The notes: generated from the letters alone by a model not told the origin. Shown: positions 33,124 to 42,584, counted from the first letter of the stretch. The stretch is DNA of 64,000 bases from Flavobacterium lotistagni (GCF_011392125.1 NZ_JAAJBU010000008.1:1-64000); one strand, 5' to 3'. A program made the numbers and translations.

Positions 33124-34482
33124 ATGAAAGTATATTTTCTAGGCGGCGCGGGTACCGTTACCGGTTCTAAAACGCTAATCGAAACCCAAACCAAACGAAT
33201 TCTTATCGACTGCGGACAGTTCCAAGGCATTAAACCGTTGCGTGAGCTGAATTGGCAACCACTTGCGATTGACCCAAACACCATTGATGTGGTTTTGCTT
33301 ACCCACGGCCATCTGGATCATTGCGGCTGGCTTCCTAGGTTGGTAGCGGAAGGTTTTCAAGGAAAAATCTATTGCACTGCTCCTACTCGTGCTGTAACGG
33401 AACTAATTTTACTCGATAGTGCAAAAATTCAGGAAGAGGAAGCCGAAAAAGCCAATCGGGAAAATTACTCCAAACATGAAAAAGCCGAGCCTTTGTATAC
33501 TATCAATCAGACTGAAAAGGTATTTCCTTTGTTCAAAGTAATCCAACCTGAAACGAGCATTGCCATTGATACAGGCATTCATGCTGTATTTAAAAATGTC
33601 GGTCATATAATAGGCGCATGTAGTATCGAATTGAAAGTCGAAGACAAAACTCTTGTTTTCTCCGGCGATATTGGGCGCGATAACGATGTGCTGATGTTTC
33701 CGCCTATTAAACCTCAAAAAGCAGATTACGTTTTTCTCGAAAGTACTTATGGCAATCGTTTGCATTCTGAAGATGATGTGCAGTTGGAACTTGAAACCTA
33801 TATCAACAATACACTTAGAAATGCCGGAACAGTCATTATTCCCGGGTTTGCGGTCGAACGTGCACAATCCATCATGTACCTACTATGGCAACTCAAAAAA
33901 GAGGATCGTATTCCTGATGTGCCGTATATACTCGATACACCGATGGGCATTAATGTACTGGATATTTTCAGAAATCATCCGCTATGGCATAAGCTCTCGC
34001 CTATTGATTGCGAAGAAATGTGCCGAATGTTCAGGATGGTTTCCGAGTACCGTGACACCATAGAATGGATTGAAGACAACCAACCCAAAGTGGTCATCGC
34101 GGCCAGTGGAATGCTTACCGGAGGCAGGGTTTTGTCTTATCTGGAGCATTACATTGGCAAAACAGAAACCACTATAATTATTGTCGGATATCAAGCCGAA
34201 GGTACGCGCGGACGCAAATTACTTGAAGGCGCTCAAGAAATTAAAATCCACGGGAGATACTTTACAGTTAAAGCAAAAATCCTTGAAATTAAAGGAATGT
34301 CTGCACATGCCGACCAGACCGGTTTGCTTCAGTGGCTTTCAGAGTTGCAAACGCCACCCAAAAAAATATTTCTGGTGCATGGCGAGAACCAACCGGCCGA
34401 TGAACTTCGCATCAAAATCAATGAAATATACGGCTATTCTTGCAGCGTAGCTTTATTGAACGAGCAAATTGAATTGTTGTAA
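33124..34482 (+). CDS. MBL-fold, beta-CASP (CPSF/Ysh1-like) RNA hydrolase
   Basis: A 452-residue metallo-beta-lactamase-fold protein. Zinc motifs: HGHLDHCGW, GHIIGACSIEL, FSGDIGRDND; the beta-CASP insert follows with ESTYGNR, PGFAVERAQ and AASGMLTGGR, and the C-terminal GMSAHADQTGL. These are the signatures of the CPSF-73-like family, RNA endo- or 5'-exonucleases. It follows the ATP-cone nuclease by 7 bases and is in the same direction, so probably co-transcribed from the BON promoter. RNA processing or decay under stress is the likely role. Confidence 0.92.
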   Translation: MKVYFLGGAGTVTGSKTLIETQTKRILIDCGQFQGIKPLRELNWQPLAIDPNTIDVVLLTHGHLDHCGWLPRLVAEGFQGKIYCTAPTRAVTELILLDSAKIQEEEAEKANRENYSKHEKAEPLYTINQTEKVFPLFKVIQPETSIAIDTGIHAVFKNVGHIIGACSIELKVEDKTLVFSGDIGRDNDVLMFPPIKPQKADYVFLESTYGNRLHSEDDVQLELETYINNTLRNAGTVIIPGFAVERAQSIMYLLWQLKKEDRIPDVPYILDTPMGINVLDIFRNHPLWHKLSPIDCEEMCRMFRMVSEYRDTIEWIEDNQPKVVIAASGMLTGGRVLSYLEHYIGKTETTIIIVGYQAEGTRGRKLLEGAQEIKIHGRYFTVKAKILEIKGMSAHADQTGLLQWLSELQTPPKKIFLVHGENQPADELRIKINEIYGYSCSVALLNEQIELL

Positions 34483-34547
34483 AACCCACAAGAGTGATTT
34501 ACTATACACGCTAATTCACAGTCAATTAGCAAAATATCTATCGAACC

Positions 34548-34590
34548 TGATAATTGTCATGGAAATTTTACTTCGAGCCCTATAAATTTG
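34548..34590 (+). promoter_or_regulatory. Fnr-type dyad plus -7 box, hemN promoter
   Basis: TGATAATTGTCA (34548-34559) and a perfect TAAATTTG (34583-34590) at 29.5 bp spacing. The hemN start codon is 18 bases after the box. Confidence 0.85.
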
Positions 34591-34608
34591 TCTGCAAAAC
34601 TATAGGTC

Positions 34609-35961
34609 ATGGAGCAGTTGATCCCAAAATATAATGTCGCCGGCCCTCGCTATACAAGCTATCCGACGGTGCCGTATTGGAATGATGTTTTTGATTACGA
34701 TACTTGGGAGCAAACTTTCAGGGTTTCTTATCAGCAGCACAAAAACGATGGATTGAGTATCTACATTCATTTGCCGTTTTGCGAAAGCATGTGTACGTTT
34801 TGCGGCTGTCACAAACGCATAACTAAAAACCACGAGGTAGAACATCCTTACGTTCAATCTTTGTTGAAAGAATGGTCATTGTACTGTAAAATTTTCGATG
34901 AAAAGCCACTGGTTCGCGAATTGCATTTGGGCGGCGGAACTCCAACGTTTTTTTCGGCCAAAAACCTAGAAGACTTGATCAACGGAATCTTTGCCACAGC
35001 GCGAAAAGCTGCCGATTGCGAAATGAGTTTTGAAGGCCATCCGAACAATACCACACGCCAACATCTGGAAACCCTTTATACTTTAGGTTTTCGCCGGGTT
35101 AGTTTTGGTGTACAGGATTATTCAGAAAAAGTACAGCGCGCCATCCACCGGATTCAGCCCTACCAAAATGTAGCAAAAGTGACCATGTTGGCTCGCGAAA
35201 TTGGTTATACTTCGATCAGTCACGATATTATTTTCGGACTGCCGTACCAAGGCGTTGACAACATTGTCGATACGATTGAAAAAACCAAAACCTTAGCGCC
35301 CGACCGCATTGCGTTTTATAGTTATGCACACGTGCCCTGGATCAAAGGCAACGGCCAACGGGGTTTTCGCGATGAAGATATTCCCAATGGTGAAGAGAAA
35401 AGAGTGCTGTATGAAATCGGGAAAAAACTACTGCAAATTTACGGCTACAAAGAAATCGGGATGGACCACTTCGCGTTACCTTCAGACAGCTTGTACAAAG
35501 CCTGGGACAACGGAAGACTGCATCGCAACTTTATGGGGTATACGACTTCAAATACTAAAATGCTAGTAGGTTTGGGTGCCTCAGCCATTGGCGATAGTTG
35601 GTACGGTTTTGCACAGAATTCAAAAAACATAGAAGACTACCAACAACTCTTGGAATGGAACCAATTGCCTTTGTTTAAAGGCCATATTTTGAATCAGGAA
35701 GATTTAATTTTGCGCCAACACATTCAGAATTTAATGTGCCGTTTTGAAACTTCCTGGAGCGGCGAATTGTACTTTCACGACATCCATAGCGTGATTGCTT
35801 CCTTACATGAAATGCAGCACGACGGTTTGCTGGTGATCGATAAAAACCATCTCAAAGTTACTCCGGCCGGAAAAGCCTTTGTGCGCAATATCTGTATGGC
35901 ATTCGACCTTCGGATGAAACGCGACGCACCTGAAACCCAATTGTTCTCGATGACGGTTTAA
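34609..35961 (+). CDS. hemN: Oxygen-independent coproporphyrinogen III oxidase
   Basis: A 450-residue radical-SAM enzyme. CESMCTFCGCHK holds the CxxxCxxC cluster ligands plus the extra Cys specific to HemN, and YTSYPTVPYW lies at the start. LGGGTPTFFS binds SAM, and RVSFGVQDY and DIIFGLPYQ follow. It converts coproporphyrinogen III to protoporphyrinogen IX without oxygen in haem synthesis. It has full length for HemN, so it is not the HemW chaperone. The strong Fnr-type promoter directly upstream matches use at low oxygen, where the haem-rich cbb3 oxidase downstream in this window is also made. Confidence 0.95.
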   Translation: MEQLIPKYNVAGPRYTSYPTVPYWNDVFDYDTWEQTFRVSYQQHKNDGLSIYIHLPFCESMCTFCGCHKRITKNHEVEHPYVQSLLKEWSLYCKIFDEKPLVRELHLGGGTPTFFSAKNLEDLINGIFATARKAADCEMSFEGHPNNTTRQHLETLYTLGFRRVSFGVQDYSEKVQRAIHRIQPYQNVAKVTMLAREIGYTSISHDIIFGLPYQGVDNIVDTIEKTKTLAPDRIAFYSYAHVPWIKGNGQRGFRDEDIPNGEEKRVLYEIGKKLLQIYGYKEIGMDHFALPSDSLYKAWDNGRLHRNFMGYTTSNTKMLVGLGASAIGDSWYGFAQNSKNIEDYQQLLEWNQLPLFKGHILNQEDLILRQHIQNLMCRFETSWSGELYFHDIHSVIASLHEMQHDGLLVIDKNHLKVTPAGKAFVRNICMAFDLRMKRDAPETQLFSMTV

Positions 35962-35977
35962 CCAAAATCCAAAGCTT

Positions 35978-36184
35978 ATGGATTTCTTTCAACGAAAAAC
36001 CACTTGGACCAATGCGGAATTCATTTGGCTCAAGCTCAGTGTAGCGTCAGCTTTCCTGATCATTGGCGCGCAGTACGCTGATTTTTTCTCGAAATACTTC
36101 CAGTGGATTTTTATTGTTTTTGCGCTCAGTGTGATTCGGGCGGTTTTCCTCTGGATTAAAAAAATGGATGCACCAAAAAAATAA
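35978..36184 (+). CDS. Small two-helix membrane protein
   Basis: A 68-residue protein with two hydrophobic helices (FIWLKLSVASAFLIIGAQY and YFQWIFIVFALSVIRAVFLW) separated by a short turn and a lysine-rich tail. It starts 16 bases after hemN and is followed by a terminator, so it is the last gene of the hemN transcript. Not recognised. Confidence 0.7.
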   Translation: MDFFQRKTTWTNAEFIWLKLSVASAFLIIGAQYADFFSKYFQWIFIVFALSVIRAVFLWIKKMDAPKK

Positions 36185-36207
36185 AGCCACTGTAGTAGTG
36201 GCTTTTT
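36183..36207. terminator. Bidirectional terminator
   Basis: AAAGCCACT-gtag-TAGTGGCTTT is flanked by A- and T-runs on the two sides. It ends the hemN transcript (+) and the DUF3570 operon (-), whose stop codons flank it. Confidence 0.85.
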
Positions 36208-36209
36208 CT

Positions 36210-37388
36210 TTATTTGTATTTGAGGCTGATACTGATGATATTAGAGACCATCTGCGTGGTTCGTGTGTAATGTCCGTATCGCATTTCAAGCGTGTGCAGT
36301 TTCTGGATACCGAACACACCTTTGAGTGGCGTAATCTTAATTCCGGTTCCGAAGAAATTGCTATTGAAAGTTGACAGGTCGAAATTACTCGTATAGAATT
36401 CGCTCGCCGCCGTATGCACTCCGTACTCTTCAAAATACTTGGTCTTGGTTTGCGTGTAATAACGATAGAATGGACTTACCGAGAAGAACGCCGACAACTT
36501 CACCGGAATTTCAAGGTTCACGGTATGTGAAGACAGTTTCCAATCGTCAGTGTAATAGCGGTAGTAACCTCTAATAATTACGTTATCGCCTAGGAAATAA
36601 CTCGCCCGGACCGCCAAAGGAATTTTCAGTCGATTATCGGGTAAGAGTTCTTGACGCGCTAGTGTCTCGCCAGCAAAGTAAACCCTATGGAAAGGCAAAC
36701 TCAGATAACCTTGTTGGGTAATCACGTCGGCCAGCAACATCACTTGCAAATTCTTGTTCACAATTTGCGAATAACTCAACGACAAGGCAAAGGTATTCCG
36801 CGCTTCGGTGTCATAACCGCCACTGGTGCGCAACTCGGTAGGTTTAATAATTTTAACTTGATCTAAAAACGTTTGAAATCGAGCTACAAATTCACCATTA
36901 CGGTCTTTAGTTTTACGAGCGTAACCTATATTTCCACCAAAAGATTGGTAATCAAACTCGGTCGAAGAAGAAAGCCCTGCGCTTAAAGTGATGCCTTTAG
37001 CTTCATCTTCCACGCTGTATGATAAAGACGGATAGAAACGAACATCTTCAGATGAAGCCGATGAATTCGCTTGCATATCAATTCTATCAGAAGAAGCTGA
37101 TGTATAGCGGTCAATACCGACCTCAACATCGAAAGTTTGTTTTTTGCCTTTCTGGTTGTACTTGATCATCTTCACATCAATCGTGTTGGAAATATCGGTC
37201 AGTTCTTCGGTACCAATTCCTCCGGTGACTGCCGAATTATCGCCGTCTTGTTTGTAATAACTCGAAACCAAGTTGATCTCGTCAATTTTAAGTTTTTTGC
37301 TTTTGTAGGCCGAAGAATCAGCCGCCACTTGTGAATAACCCTTGAATAGGGCCATCAGAGTCAATCCGGTAATCAATATTTTCTTCAT
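36210..37388 (-). CDS. DUF3570 outer-membrane-like beta protein
   Basis: A 392-residue protein with a signal peptide ending near GYSQ and a body of alternating amphipathic strands ending in ...VSNIISISLKYK, typical of an outer-membrane beta barrel. DEINLVSSYYKQDGDNSAVTGG near the mature N-terminus is a DUF3570 mark. It is the last gene of an operon, thioredoxin - ApbE - DUF4266 - DUF3570, a set that recurs together in many bacteria and is thought to involve covalent flavin. Its own role is unknown; export or assembly of a flavinylated or peptide-derived factor is one idea. Confidence 0.9.
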   Translation of the reverse strand: MKKILITGLTLMALFKGYSQVAADSSAYKSKKLKIDEINLVSSYYKQDGDNSAVTGGIGTEELTDISNTIDVKMIKYNQKGKKQTFDVEVGIDRYTSASSDRIDMQANSSASSEDVRFYPSLSYSVEDEAKGITLSAGLSSSTEFDYQSFGGNIGYARKTKDRNGEFVARFQTFLDQVKIIKPTELRTSGGYDTEARNTFALSLSYSQIVNKNLQVMLLADVITQQGYLSLPFHRVYFAGETLARQELLPDNRLKIPLAVRASYFLGDNVIIRGYYRYYTDDWKLSSHTVNLEIPVKLSAFFSVSPFYRYYTQTKTKYFEEYGVHTAASEFYTSNFDLSTFNSNFFGTGIKITPLKGVFGIQKLHTLEMRYGHYTRTTQMVSNIISISLKYK

Positions 37389-37402
37389 GTTTTCTCTTGG
37401 GG

Positions 37403-37615
37403 TTAATTACAGCCGCAGCCACCACCTACTTTACCGGCATTGGCACCGGAAGCACCTTCGCGGTAGGTTTGGAAACTCATTTCAGTTTTTTCAACTTTTC
37501 GGGTAGATAGTGCCATTTCGGAATCGTTGATCTTTCCTTTTTCGTATTCCTTGACCGGACTACAGGAAACCATCAAAGCACTTATGGCTAATAAAATAAA
37601 GAAGGTTTTCTTCAT
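37403..37615 (-). CDS. DUF4266 lipoprotein
   Basis: A 70-residue lipoprotein. The lipobox ends at Cys18 (ALMVSC). The C-terminus GGGCGCN is the invariant end of DUF4266, and the YREGASGANAGKVGGGCGC tail is typical. The small size and Gly/Cys-rich tail next to a DUF3570 barrel and ApbE suggest a modified peptide substrate of the operon, but this is inference. It overlaps the apbE stop by four bases. Confidence 0.9.
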   Translation of the reverse strand: MKKTFFILLAISALMVSCSPVKEYEKGKINDSEMALSTRKVEKTEMSFQTYREGASGANAGKVGGGCGCN

Positions 37616-38505
37616 TGCAGATTGATGTTTTTTGAAGTGAATATTTTGTTGTTATCGTCGATGATAATGCAGTACAAATTCGGAATCTGGTTGATCATGA
37701 ACAGACCAGCTTCAATTCCCATGACCGCAATTGGTGTGGCCATCGCATCTGCAAATTCGGCGTTGTTACTTATAACAGTTACGCTTTTAATTCCCCTAAT
37801 CGGCAAACCTGTTTTTGGGTCGATGGTATGCGAATATTTTTTGCCGCCAATCATGATGAACTTCTCGTAATTGCCCGAAGTAGCCACCGCTTTATTGGAA
37901 ATTTCCACGTAGGAAAAAGCCGCTTGTGGAAAATCCGGATTTGCAATTCCAATCGTCCAAGGTTTGCCGTTGGGCTGCTGTCCCCAAGTAGTTAAGTCGC
38001 CACTGGCATTGATGATTCCGGCCGTAACGCCGCTGTCTTTCAATATTTTTCTCGCACGTTCTGCCGCATAGCCTTTACCAATTCCGCCAAAACCGATGCG
38101 CATTCCTTTTTCTTTCAAAAAAACAGTTTGTTTGCCATTATCGAGAAGAACATTTTCATAGTTAATTAAATGCACCATTTTGAGCGCTTCTTCTTTGCTC
38201 GGAAGCTGCTTCATGGTTCTGTCAAAATTCCAAAGGCTTTTGTCGATACTGCCGTAGGTAATGTCAAACGCACCTTGAGTCAAGTGAGAAATGGCAATGC
38301 TGCGCTCAATAAGTTCGAATACTTCAAGATCAACTTTTACCGGGGCGATACCCGCATTCTCGTTAATTTGATTGGTTTGGCTCTCGGGTTTGAATGTCGT
38401 TAGCAACTGTTCGATTCGACTGATTTCTGCTACAGCGGTGTCAATGTGAGAATGAGCCCGATCGGAATCTTCCTCGACCACGGTAATAGTAAAATTATTA
38501 CCCAT
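37612..38505 (-). CDS. apbE: FAD:protein FMN transferase
   Basis: An ApbE-family enzyme that attaches FMN to Thr/Ser of target proteins. KLMGNNFTITVV begins the domain. The motifs GGIGKGYAAERAR, INASGDLTTWGQ and HTIDPKTGLPIRG follow, with AEFADAMATPIAVMG at the Mg/FAD site; all are present. The frame opens at 38583 but overlaps the upstream thioredoxin gene; an ATG at 38505 (MGNNFTI) would remove the overlap, and the true start is uncertain. Target unknown; neighbours DUF4266 and DUF3570 are candidates for the same pathway. Confidence 0.92.
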   Translation of the reverse strand: MGNNFTITVVEEDSDRAHSHIDTAVAEISRIEQLLTTFKPESQTNQINENAGIAPVKVDLEVFELIERSIAISHLTQGAFDITYGSIDKSLWNFDRTMKQLPSKEEALKMVHLINYENVLLDNGKQTVFLKEKGMRIGFGGIGKGYAAERARKILKDSGVTAGIINASGDLTTWGQQPNGKPWTIGIANPDFPQAAFSYVEISNKAVATSGNYEKFIMIGGKKYSHTIDPKTGLPIRGIKSVTVISNNAEFADAMATPIAVMGIEAGLFMINQIPNLYCIIIDDNNKIFTSKNINLQ

Positions 38506-38545
38506 AAGTTTCAACGAACGAGAGAAAGCTTCCAAAGCTACAATC

Positions 38546-38980
38546 TTATTTTTTGGAATCGCAAATTGCTTTGACCTCAGCAACCCATTGGTCTACGGGA
38601 ACTTCTGGTTTTCCGTGCCAAGTTTTAAGCACTTTGCCGTCAGCATCTAGTAATAAAGTCAGTGGAAAATTGCCTTCTTTGTTGTATATCTCGGCCAATG
38701 CATTGTTCTTCTGAACGATTTCTGGCGCGGGAATATTTTTTTTCTTTCTCGGAAAATCAGCATTAACTAGTTCGAGATTGGCAGTTGCTATCTGAGAAAA
38801 AGCATCACTATCGAGGTATTCTTTTCTGAACAAGATGCAAGGCCCGCACCAGTCAGAGCCTGAAAAATTCAGCAAAATTAATTTGTGGTTTTCTTTGGCG
38901 CTTTTCTTAGCGGCTTCGAAGTCGGTTCCCCATTGCAAGGGCAACAAGGTTAACAAAAATAAAGAAATGAGTAGTTTCAT
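38546..38980 (-). CDS. Exported thioredoxin-family protein
   Basis: A 144-residue protein with a signal peptide (LISLFLLTLLPLQW) and a thioredoxin fold. The active site WCGPC is in NFSGSDWCGPCILF, and a cis-Pro segment GNFPLTLLLD follows. It acts in the periplasm as a thiol reductase or oxidase. First gene of the ApbE operon. A -7 box on the - strand (TAAATTTA, 39017 to 39010) precedes it; no Fnr-type dyad is found at the usual distance, so this operon is apparently not part of the dyad regulon. Confidence 0.88.
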   Translation of the reverse strand: MKLLISLFLLTLLPLQWGTDFEAAKKSAKENHKLILLNFSGSDWCGPCILFRKEYLDSDAFSQIATANLELVNADFPRKKKNIPAPEIVQKNNALAEIYNKEGNFPLTLLLDADGKVLKTWHGKPEVPVDQWVAEVKAICDSKK

Positions 38981-39054
38981 AGGATGGCAATTTAGAACTT
39001 TTAACGAAGTAAATTTAATGCTATTGCCTAGAAATTCTTAAGATTGGCTTATTT

Positions 39055-39756
39055 TTAATGGCAGTTCGGATGCGCCTGCACGAAGAGCGAAATTTCAGAT
39101 GGAGAAACATACGGAATGCCCAATCCCATGCCGCGCAAAACAAACAAAACGCCAATGACGACCATCGCCACCGGAATCACTTTCCTGATTTTGTTCCGAA
39201 CCGGCATCGTAATGAATTGCTGCATATAAACCACTCCGCTCATCATCGGAATTGTACCCAAGCCAAACAAAGCCATATACAAACTGCTATAAGCCACGTG
39301 TTGCATTGCCAGTGCGCCAAATAAAGCGGCGTAGACCATTCCGCATGGAAGCAAACCATTTAAAAAACCGATACTGAAAATGGCTGGATAGGATTGCTTT
39401 CTAAGCTGTTTCCCTAACGTAGATTTGATGCAGGAAATCAACCTGAAAACCGGCTGCGAGAAATTGTACTGCGCAAATACTTTTTCCGGAATTAAGGTAA
39501 TCACAATAATACAAATTCCGGCAAAAATAGAAAGCTTCTGTTGAAAACCTGAGAAGTACAACCCGCGACCAATTAACCCAAAAACGAGCCCAATTAAGGC
39601 ATAAGTAAGGGTTCTGCCGCTATGGTAGGTGAGCAATTGTAGCGCCTTTTTCTGCGGATTGCTTCGGGCGAAGGGCAACATCAGCGCAATCGGTCCGCAC
39701 ATTCCTATGCAATGCAAGCTGCTAATGAGTCCGAGAAAAAACGCTGAATACAACAT
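39055..39756 (-). CDS. TauE/SafE-type membrane protein of the cbb3 cluster (CcoI-associated)
   Basis: A 233-residue protein with six hydrophobic helices. HCIGMCGP near the N-terminus and LLPCGMVY in the middle are the Cys/His-containing membrane motifs of the family often annotated as sulfite exporter TauE/SafE. Those next to cbb3 genes probably handle copper or thiols for oxidase maturation. A C-terminal HPNCH tail adds possible metal ligands. It overlaps the fixH stop region closely (2 bases apart) and closes the cco operon. Confidence 0.85.
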   Translation of the reverse strand: MLYSAFFLGLISSLHCIGMCGPIALMLPFARSNPQKKALQLLTYHSGRTLTYALIGLVFGLIGRGLYFSGFQQKLSIFAGICIIVITLIPEKVFAQYNFSQPVFRLISCIKSTLGKQLRKQSYPAIFSIGFLNGLLPCGMVYAALFGALAMQHVAYSSLYMALFGLGTIPMMSGVVYMQQFITMPVRNKIRKVIPVAMVVIGVLFVLRGMGLGIPYVSPSEISLFVQAHPNCH

Positions 39757-39757
39757 T

Positions 39758-40207
39758 CTAATTGATGTATAATTTTTGTTTCATTAGGTAAGACTGTCCT
39801 TCGTATTCCCAAGATATAGTCATGTCCCAGTTGCCGTCTGCAAAATCACGTTTAGGTATGAGCAGTGTGGATCCAGATAGTTGAATTGAGCGTTCAAAAT
39901 CCAGTTTTTTTGCAGACGGTCTGTAGAGGGACACTTTGCCTTTAATTTTTTGTGGAGTAAACAAATCAGGAAAAACCACGCTGACTCCTTCGTCGGTGCT
40001 TTTGACAATCGGTTTTTGCGATAACCGTTCCGTATTCTGGAGTTTGGCGAAATCCTCGCTGTAGTGCGCATCTTTTTTATAGTACTCATCGACTACTAAT
40101 TCGCTGGCGTACTTCGGATTGCTTTCTACCCGAATGATAAACGAGAAGATAAACGACATAAAAAGTACGAATGCGATAACGATTGAAGTGCCCCAGTTGA
40201 TTTTCAT
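39758..40207 (-). CDS. ccoH: FixH/CcoH-family protein
   Basis: A 149-residue single-helix membrane protein. A N-terminal helix (WGTSIVIAFVLFMSFIFSF), then the Y.D....YY..D..Y pattern (ELVVDEYYKKDAHYSED) and an exposed beta domain match FixH/CcoH. It assists assembly of the cbb3 oxidase. It is 12 bases from ccoG. Confidence 0.9.
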   Translation of the reverse strand: MKINWGTSIVIAFVLFMSFIFSFIIRVESNPKYASELVVDEYYKKDAHYSEDFAKLQNTERLSQKPIVKSTDEGVSVVFPDLFTPQKIKGKVSLYRPSAKKLDFERSIQLSGSTLLIPKRDFADGNWDMTISWEYEGQSYLMKQKLYIN

Positions 40208-40218
40208 GGTATTGTTTT

Positions 40219-41634
40219 TTAGTTAAAACTTCTTGGTGAAAGAAAGTTGGTCTTGGTGGTTTCAATCAGGTGATTGCCCTGATAGACCCCTATTTTGAGT
40301 TTTGTTTTGTCTTTGGTCAGCAAGTATTGATTGATTTCGATAAACAGCGTTCCTTCGGCCAAACCTTGCCCTTTTACTTTGAAATGTTGGTTCCCGACCA
40401 TGCGAATCGTGCCTTTTTCAGAGAGCAATTCAAAATGAATGTCGTCGAAATCATGCACGGTTTTATTGACTACTTTATAGGTGTAAACATTGCTAATCAT
40501 GTTGCCTTTGTGCTGGTACAACTGACCAGGAAGTCTTAATATATCGGCTTCGACATCATTTCTTAAGAACAACAAACCGGTTAGAATTCCAATCAAAATA
40601 ACTAAAACGGCAGTATATCCTTTCATCCTTGCGGTGAATTTGAACGGCGCTTTCTTCTCGATTTCATCTTCAGAAGCATAGCGAATCAAACCTGTAGGCA
40701 AACCTACACTTCGCATCATGGTATCGCACTCGTCAATACAAGCCGTACAGTTGGTGCATTCTAGCTGCGTTCCGTTGCGGATATCGATCCCTGTCGGGCA
40801 AACATGCACGCATTGTAAACAATCGATACAGTCGCCTTTTCCTGTAGCAGCGCGGTCTTCTTTTTTGTTGAACTTGGCTCGGCCGGCTTCTTTTTCGCCA
40901 CGCACAAAATCATAAGCCACATTGATAGATTTGTTGTCAAGCAGAACGCCCTGCAATCTTCCGTAAGGGCAAGCAATCAGACAAACCTGTTCGCGAAACC
41001 AAGCAAAGACGAAGTAAAACACACCTGTAAAAATCAGTAGCGCGATGAAATTTCCGGATTGCTCCACTGGGCCTTGTTCCATCATTAGCCACAAAGTGTC
41101 ACTACCAACAATATAAGCAAGAAAGACATTAGCAATTCCAAATGATATCACGAAGAAGACCAACCATTTGAGCAGTCTTTTACGGATTTTCTCGGCATTC
41201 CAAGCTTGCTTCTCCAATCGCATTTGCGCCCCGCGGTCACCGTCAATCAAGTACTCAATGCGGCGGAAAACCATTTCCAGAAAGATCGTCTGCGGACAAA
41301 TCCATCCGCAGAAAATCCTTCCATAAACCACTGTAAAGAGAATCACAAACACCACCATGGTAATCATTACCATAACGAAGATGTAAAAATCCTGTGGCCA
41401 AAACGGAAAGCCGAATATGTTGAACCGGCGTTCCAATACATTAAAGAGCATGAACTGATTGCCATTAATCTTGACAAACGGGTTGGCAATCAAAATGGCG
41501 AGCAAGAAATAGCTCACATACTTTCGATATTCGTAAAATTTACCGCTTGGCTTTTTAGGAAACAAGAATTTGCGTTTTCCTGAATCGTCAAGCGTACTGA
41601 TACTATCTCTGAAACTATCGTCGATTTGGGACAT
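40219..41634 (-). CDS. ccoG: Cytochrome c oxidase accessory protein CcoG (FixG)
   Basis: A 471-residue membrane protein with five helices. CGWICPQTIFLEMVFRRIEY is the FixG signature, a two-cluster ferredoxin domain CIDCLQCVHVCPTG plus CTNCTACIDECD lies in the cytoplasm, and a C-terminal immunoglobulin-like domain follows. It reduces copper for cbb3 assembly in studied homologues. It stands between ccoP and ccoH. Confidence 0.95.
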   Translation of the reverse strand: MSQIDDSFRDSISTLDDSGKRKFLFPKKPSGKFYEYRKYVSYFLLAILIANPFVKINGNQFMLFNVLERRFNIFGFPFWPQDFYIFVMVMITMVVFVILFTVVYGRIFCGWICPQTIFLEMVFRRIEYLIDGDRGAQMRLEKQAWNAEKIRKRLLKWLVFFVISFGIANVFLAYIVGSDTLWLMMEQGPVEQSGNFIALLIFTGVFYFVFAWFREQVCLIACPYGRLQGVLLDNKSINVAYDFVRGEKEAGRAKFNKKEDRAATGKGDCIDCLQCVHVCPTGIDIRNGTQLECTNCTACIDECDTMMRSVGLPTGLIRYASEDEIEKKAPFKFTARMKGYTAVLVILIGILTGLLFLRNDVEADILRLPGQLYQHKGNMISNVYTYKVVNKTVHDFDDIHFELLSEKGTIRMVGNQHFKVKGQGLAEGTLFIEINQYLLTKDKTKLKIGVYQGNHLIETTKTNFLSPRSFN

Positions 41635-41639
41635 GGTAT

Positions 41640-42584
41640 TTATTTTTTAACAGCTACTACAGCCACTGATGTACTGTCTGGAGTCGTTACTTTTTTTGCT
41701 TCAGGATCTACCCAGAGGTCGCCTTCCGGTGCTTTCGCATCTTTAGGACTAGTTCCTTTCAATGACAAGACATAACTAGCTACCTGCTGAATTTCAGTAG
41801 GTTTGAGTGTCGCTTTCCAAGCCACCATTCCTTTTCCGTCGCGACCGCCATTACTAATAGTATGGAAAACATTCTTGATACTTCCGCCAAAAATCCAATT
41901 CTCATCAGTCAGGTTCGGGCCAATTTGACCACCGCCATCAGCACGGTGACAGGCCGCACAGTTGGTATCAAAAATTGTTTTTCCTTTGGCTAAATCATCG
42001 GCTCCGGTGAGCAAGGTCACTTTCTCTTCACTCATCTGATCTGGCGCGGTGAGCATATATTTGGCTATGTCTGCTTTGGCTTGGGCCATTTCCTTTTTGA
42101 GCTCCATTTCTTGGGTATCGGCACCCAACATTTCATATCGCACCAAATATATTCCGGCAAAAACAATACAACCATAGAACAAATACAACCACCATGGCGG
42201 TAACTTGTTGTCGAGTTCACGAATGCCATCATAATCGTGGTCAAGCATCAAGAATTCGTTGTTTTCAATAGGTTCTGAACGGGTGAGCATTTTCATCATT
42301 TTCTTGAACCAAGGCGCATCGGTAACTTTCAAATCAAGGGTAGTCACCTCATCGTATTGCTTTTTCTGCTCTGGCGTCATTAAATGATACATTACCTTAT
42401 CAACCGCATTCGATACAATCTCGATGGCAATCAACAAAAACAGAAATACAATTAAAAACAGCGTTACCATCGGATACTTCACAAAAGCAGGTCGGTCGCC
42501 TGAATCAATGAAATATTCCAAAGCTACCATTACTGAAAAGAAAATGATGGGTAAACGCACATAAACTGGAAATAACTTTTTCAT
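41640..42584 (-). CDS. ccoP: cbb3 oxidase subunit III CcoP, one-haem form
   Basis: A 314-residue subunit with two N-terminal membrane helices, a WWLYLFYGCIVFAGIY helix (Pro-Pro-Trp-Trp motif just before), and one cytochrome c domain with CAACH and a Met ligand in GMVAW. Proteobacterial CcoP has two CxxCH haem sites; only one is found here, an economy I associate with the Bacteroidota form. It passes electrons to the CcoO haem and the catalytic subunit. Confidence 0.92.
   Translation of the reverse strand: MKKLFPVYVRLPIIFFSVMVALEYFIDSGDRPAFVKYPMVTLFLIVFLFLLIAIEIVSNAVDKVMYHLMTPEQKKQYDEVTTLDLKVTDAPWFKKMMKMLTRSEPIENNEFLMLDHDYDGIRELDNKLPPWWLYLFYGCIVFAGIYLVRYEMLGADTQEMELKKEMAQAKADIAKYMLTAPDQMSEEKVTLLTGADDLAKGKTIFDTNCAACHRADGGGQIGPNLTDENWIFGGSIKNVFHTISNGGRDGKGMVAWKATLKPTEIQQVASYVLSLKGTSPKDAKAPEGDLWVDPEAKKVTTPDSTSVAVVAVKK

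Noticed and set aside
38981..39054. Fnr-type site in front of the thioredoxin-ApbE operon
   Set aside because: A -7 box is present (39017 to 39010), but the expected dyad position (centre 39046.5) has no TGA-N6-TCA.
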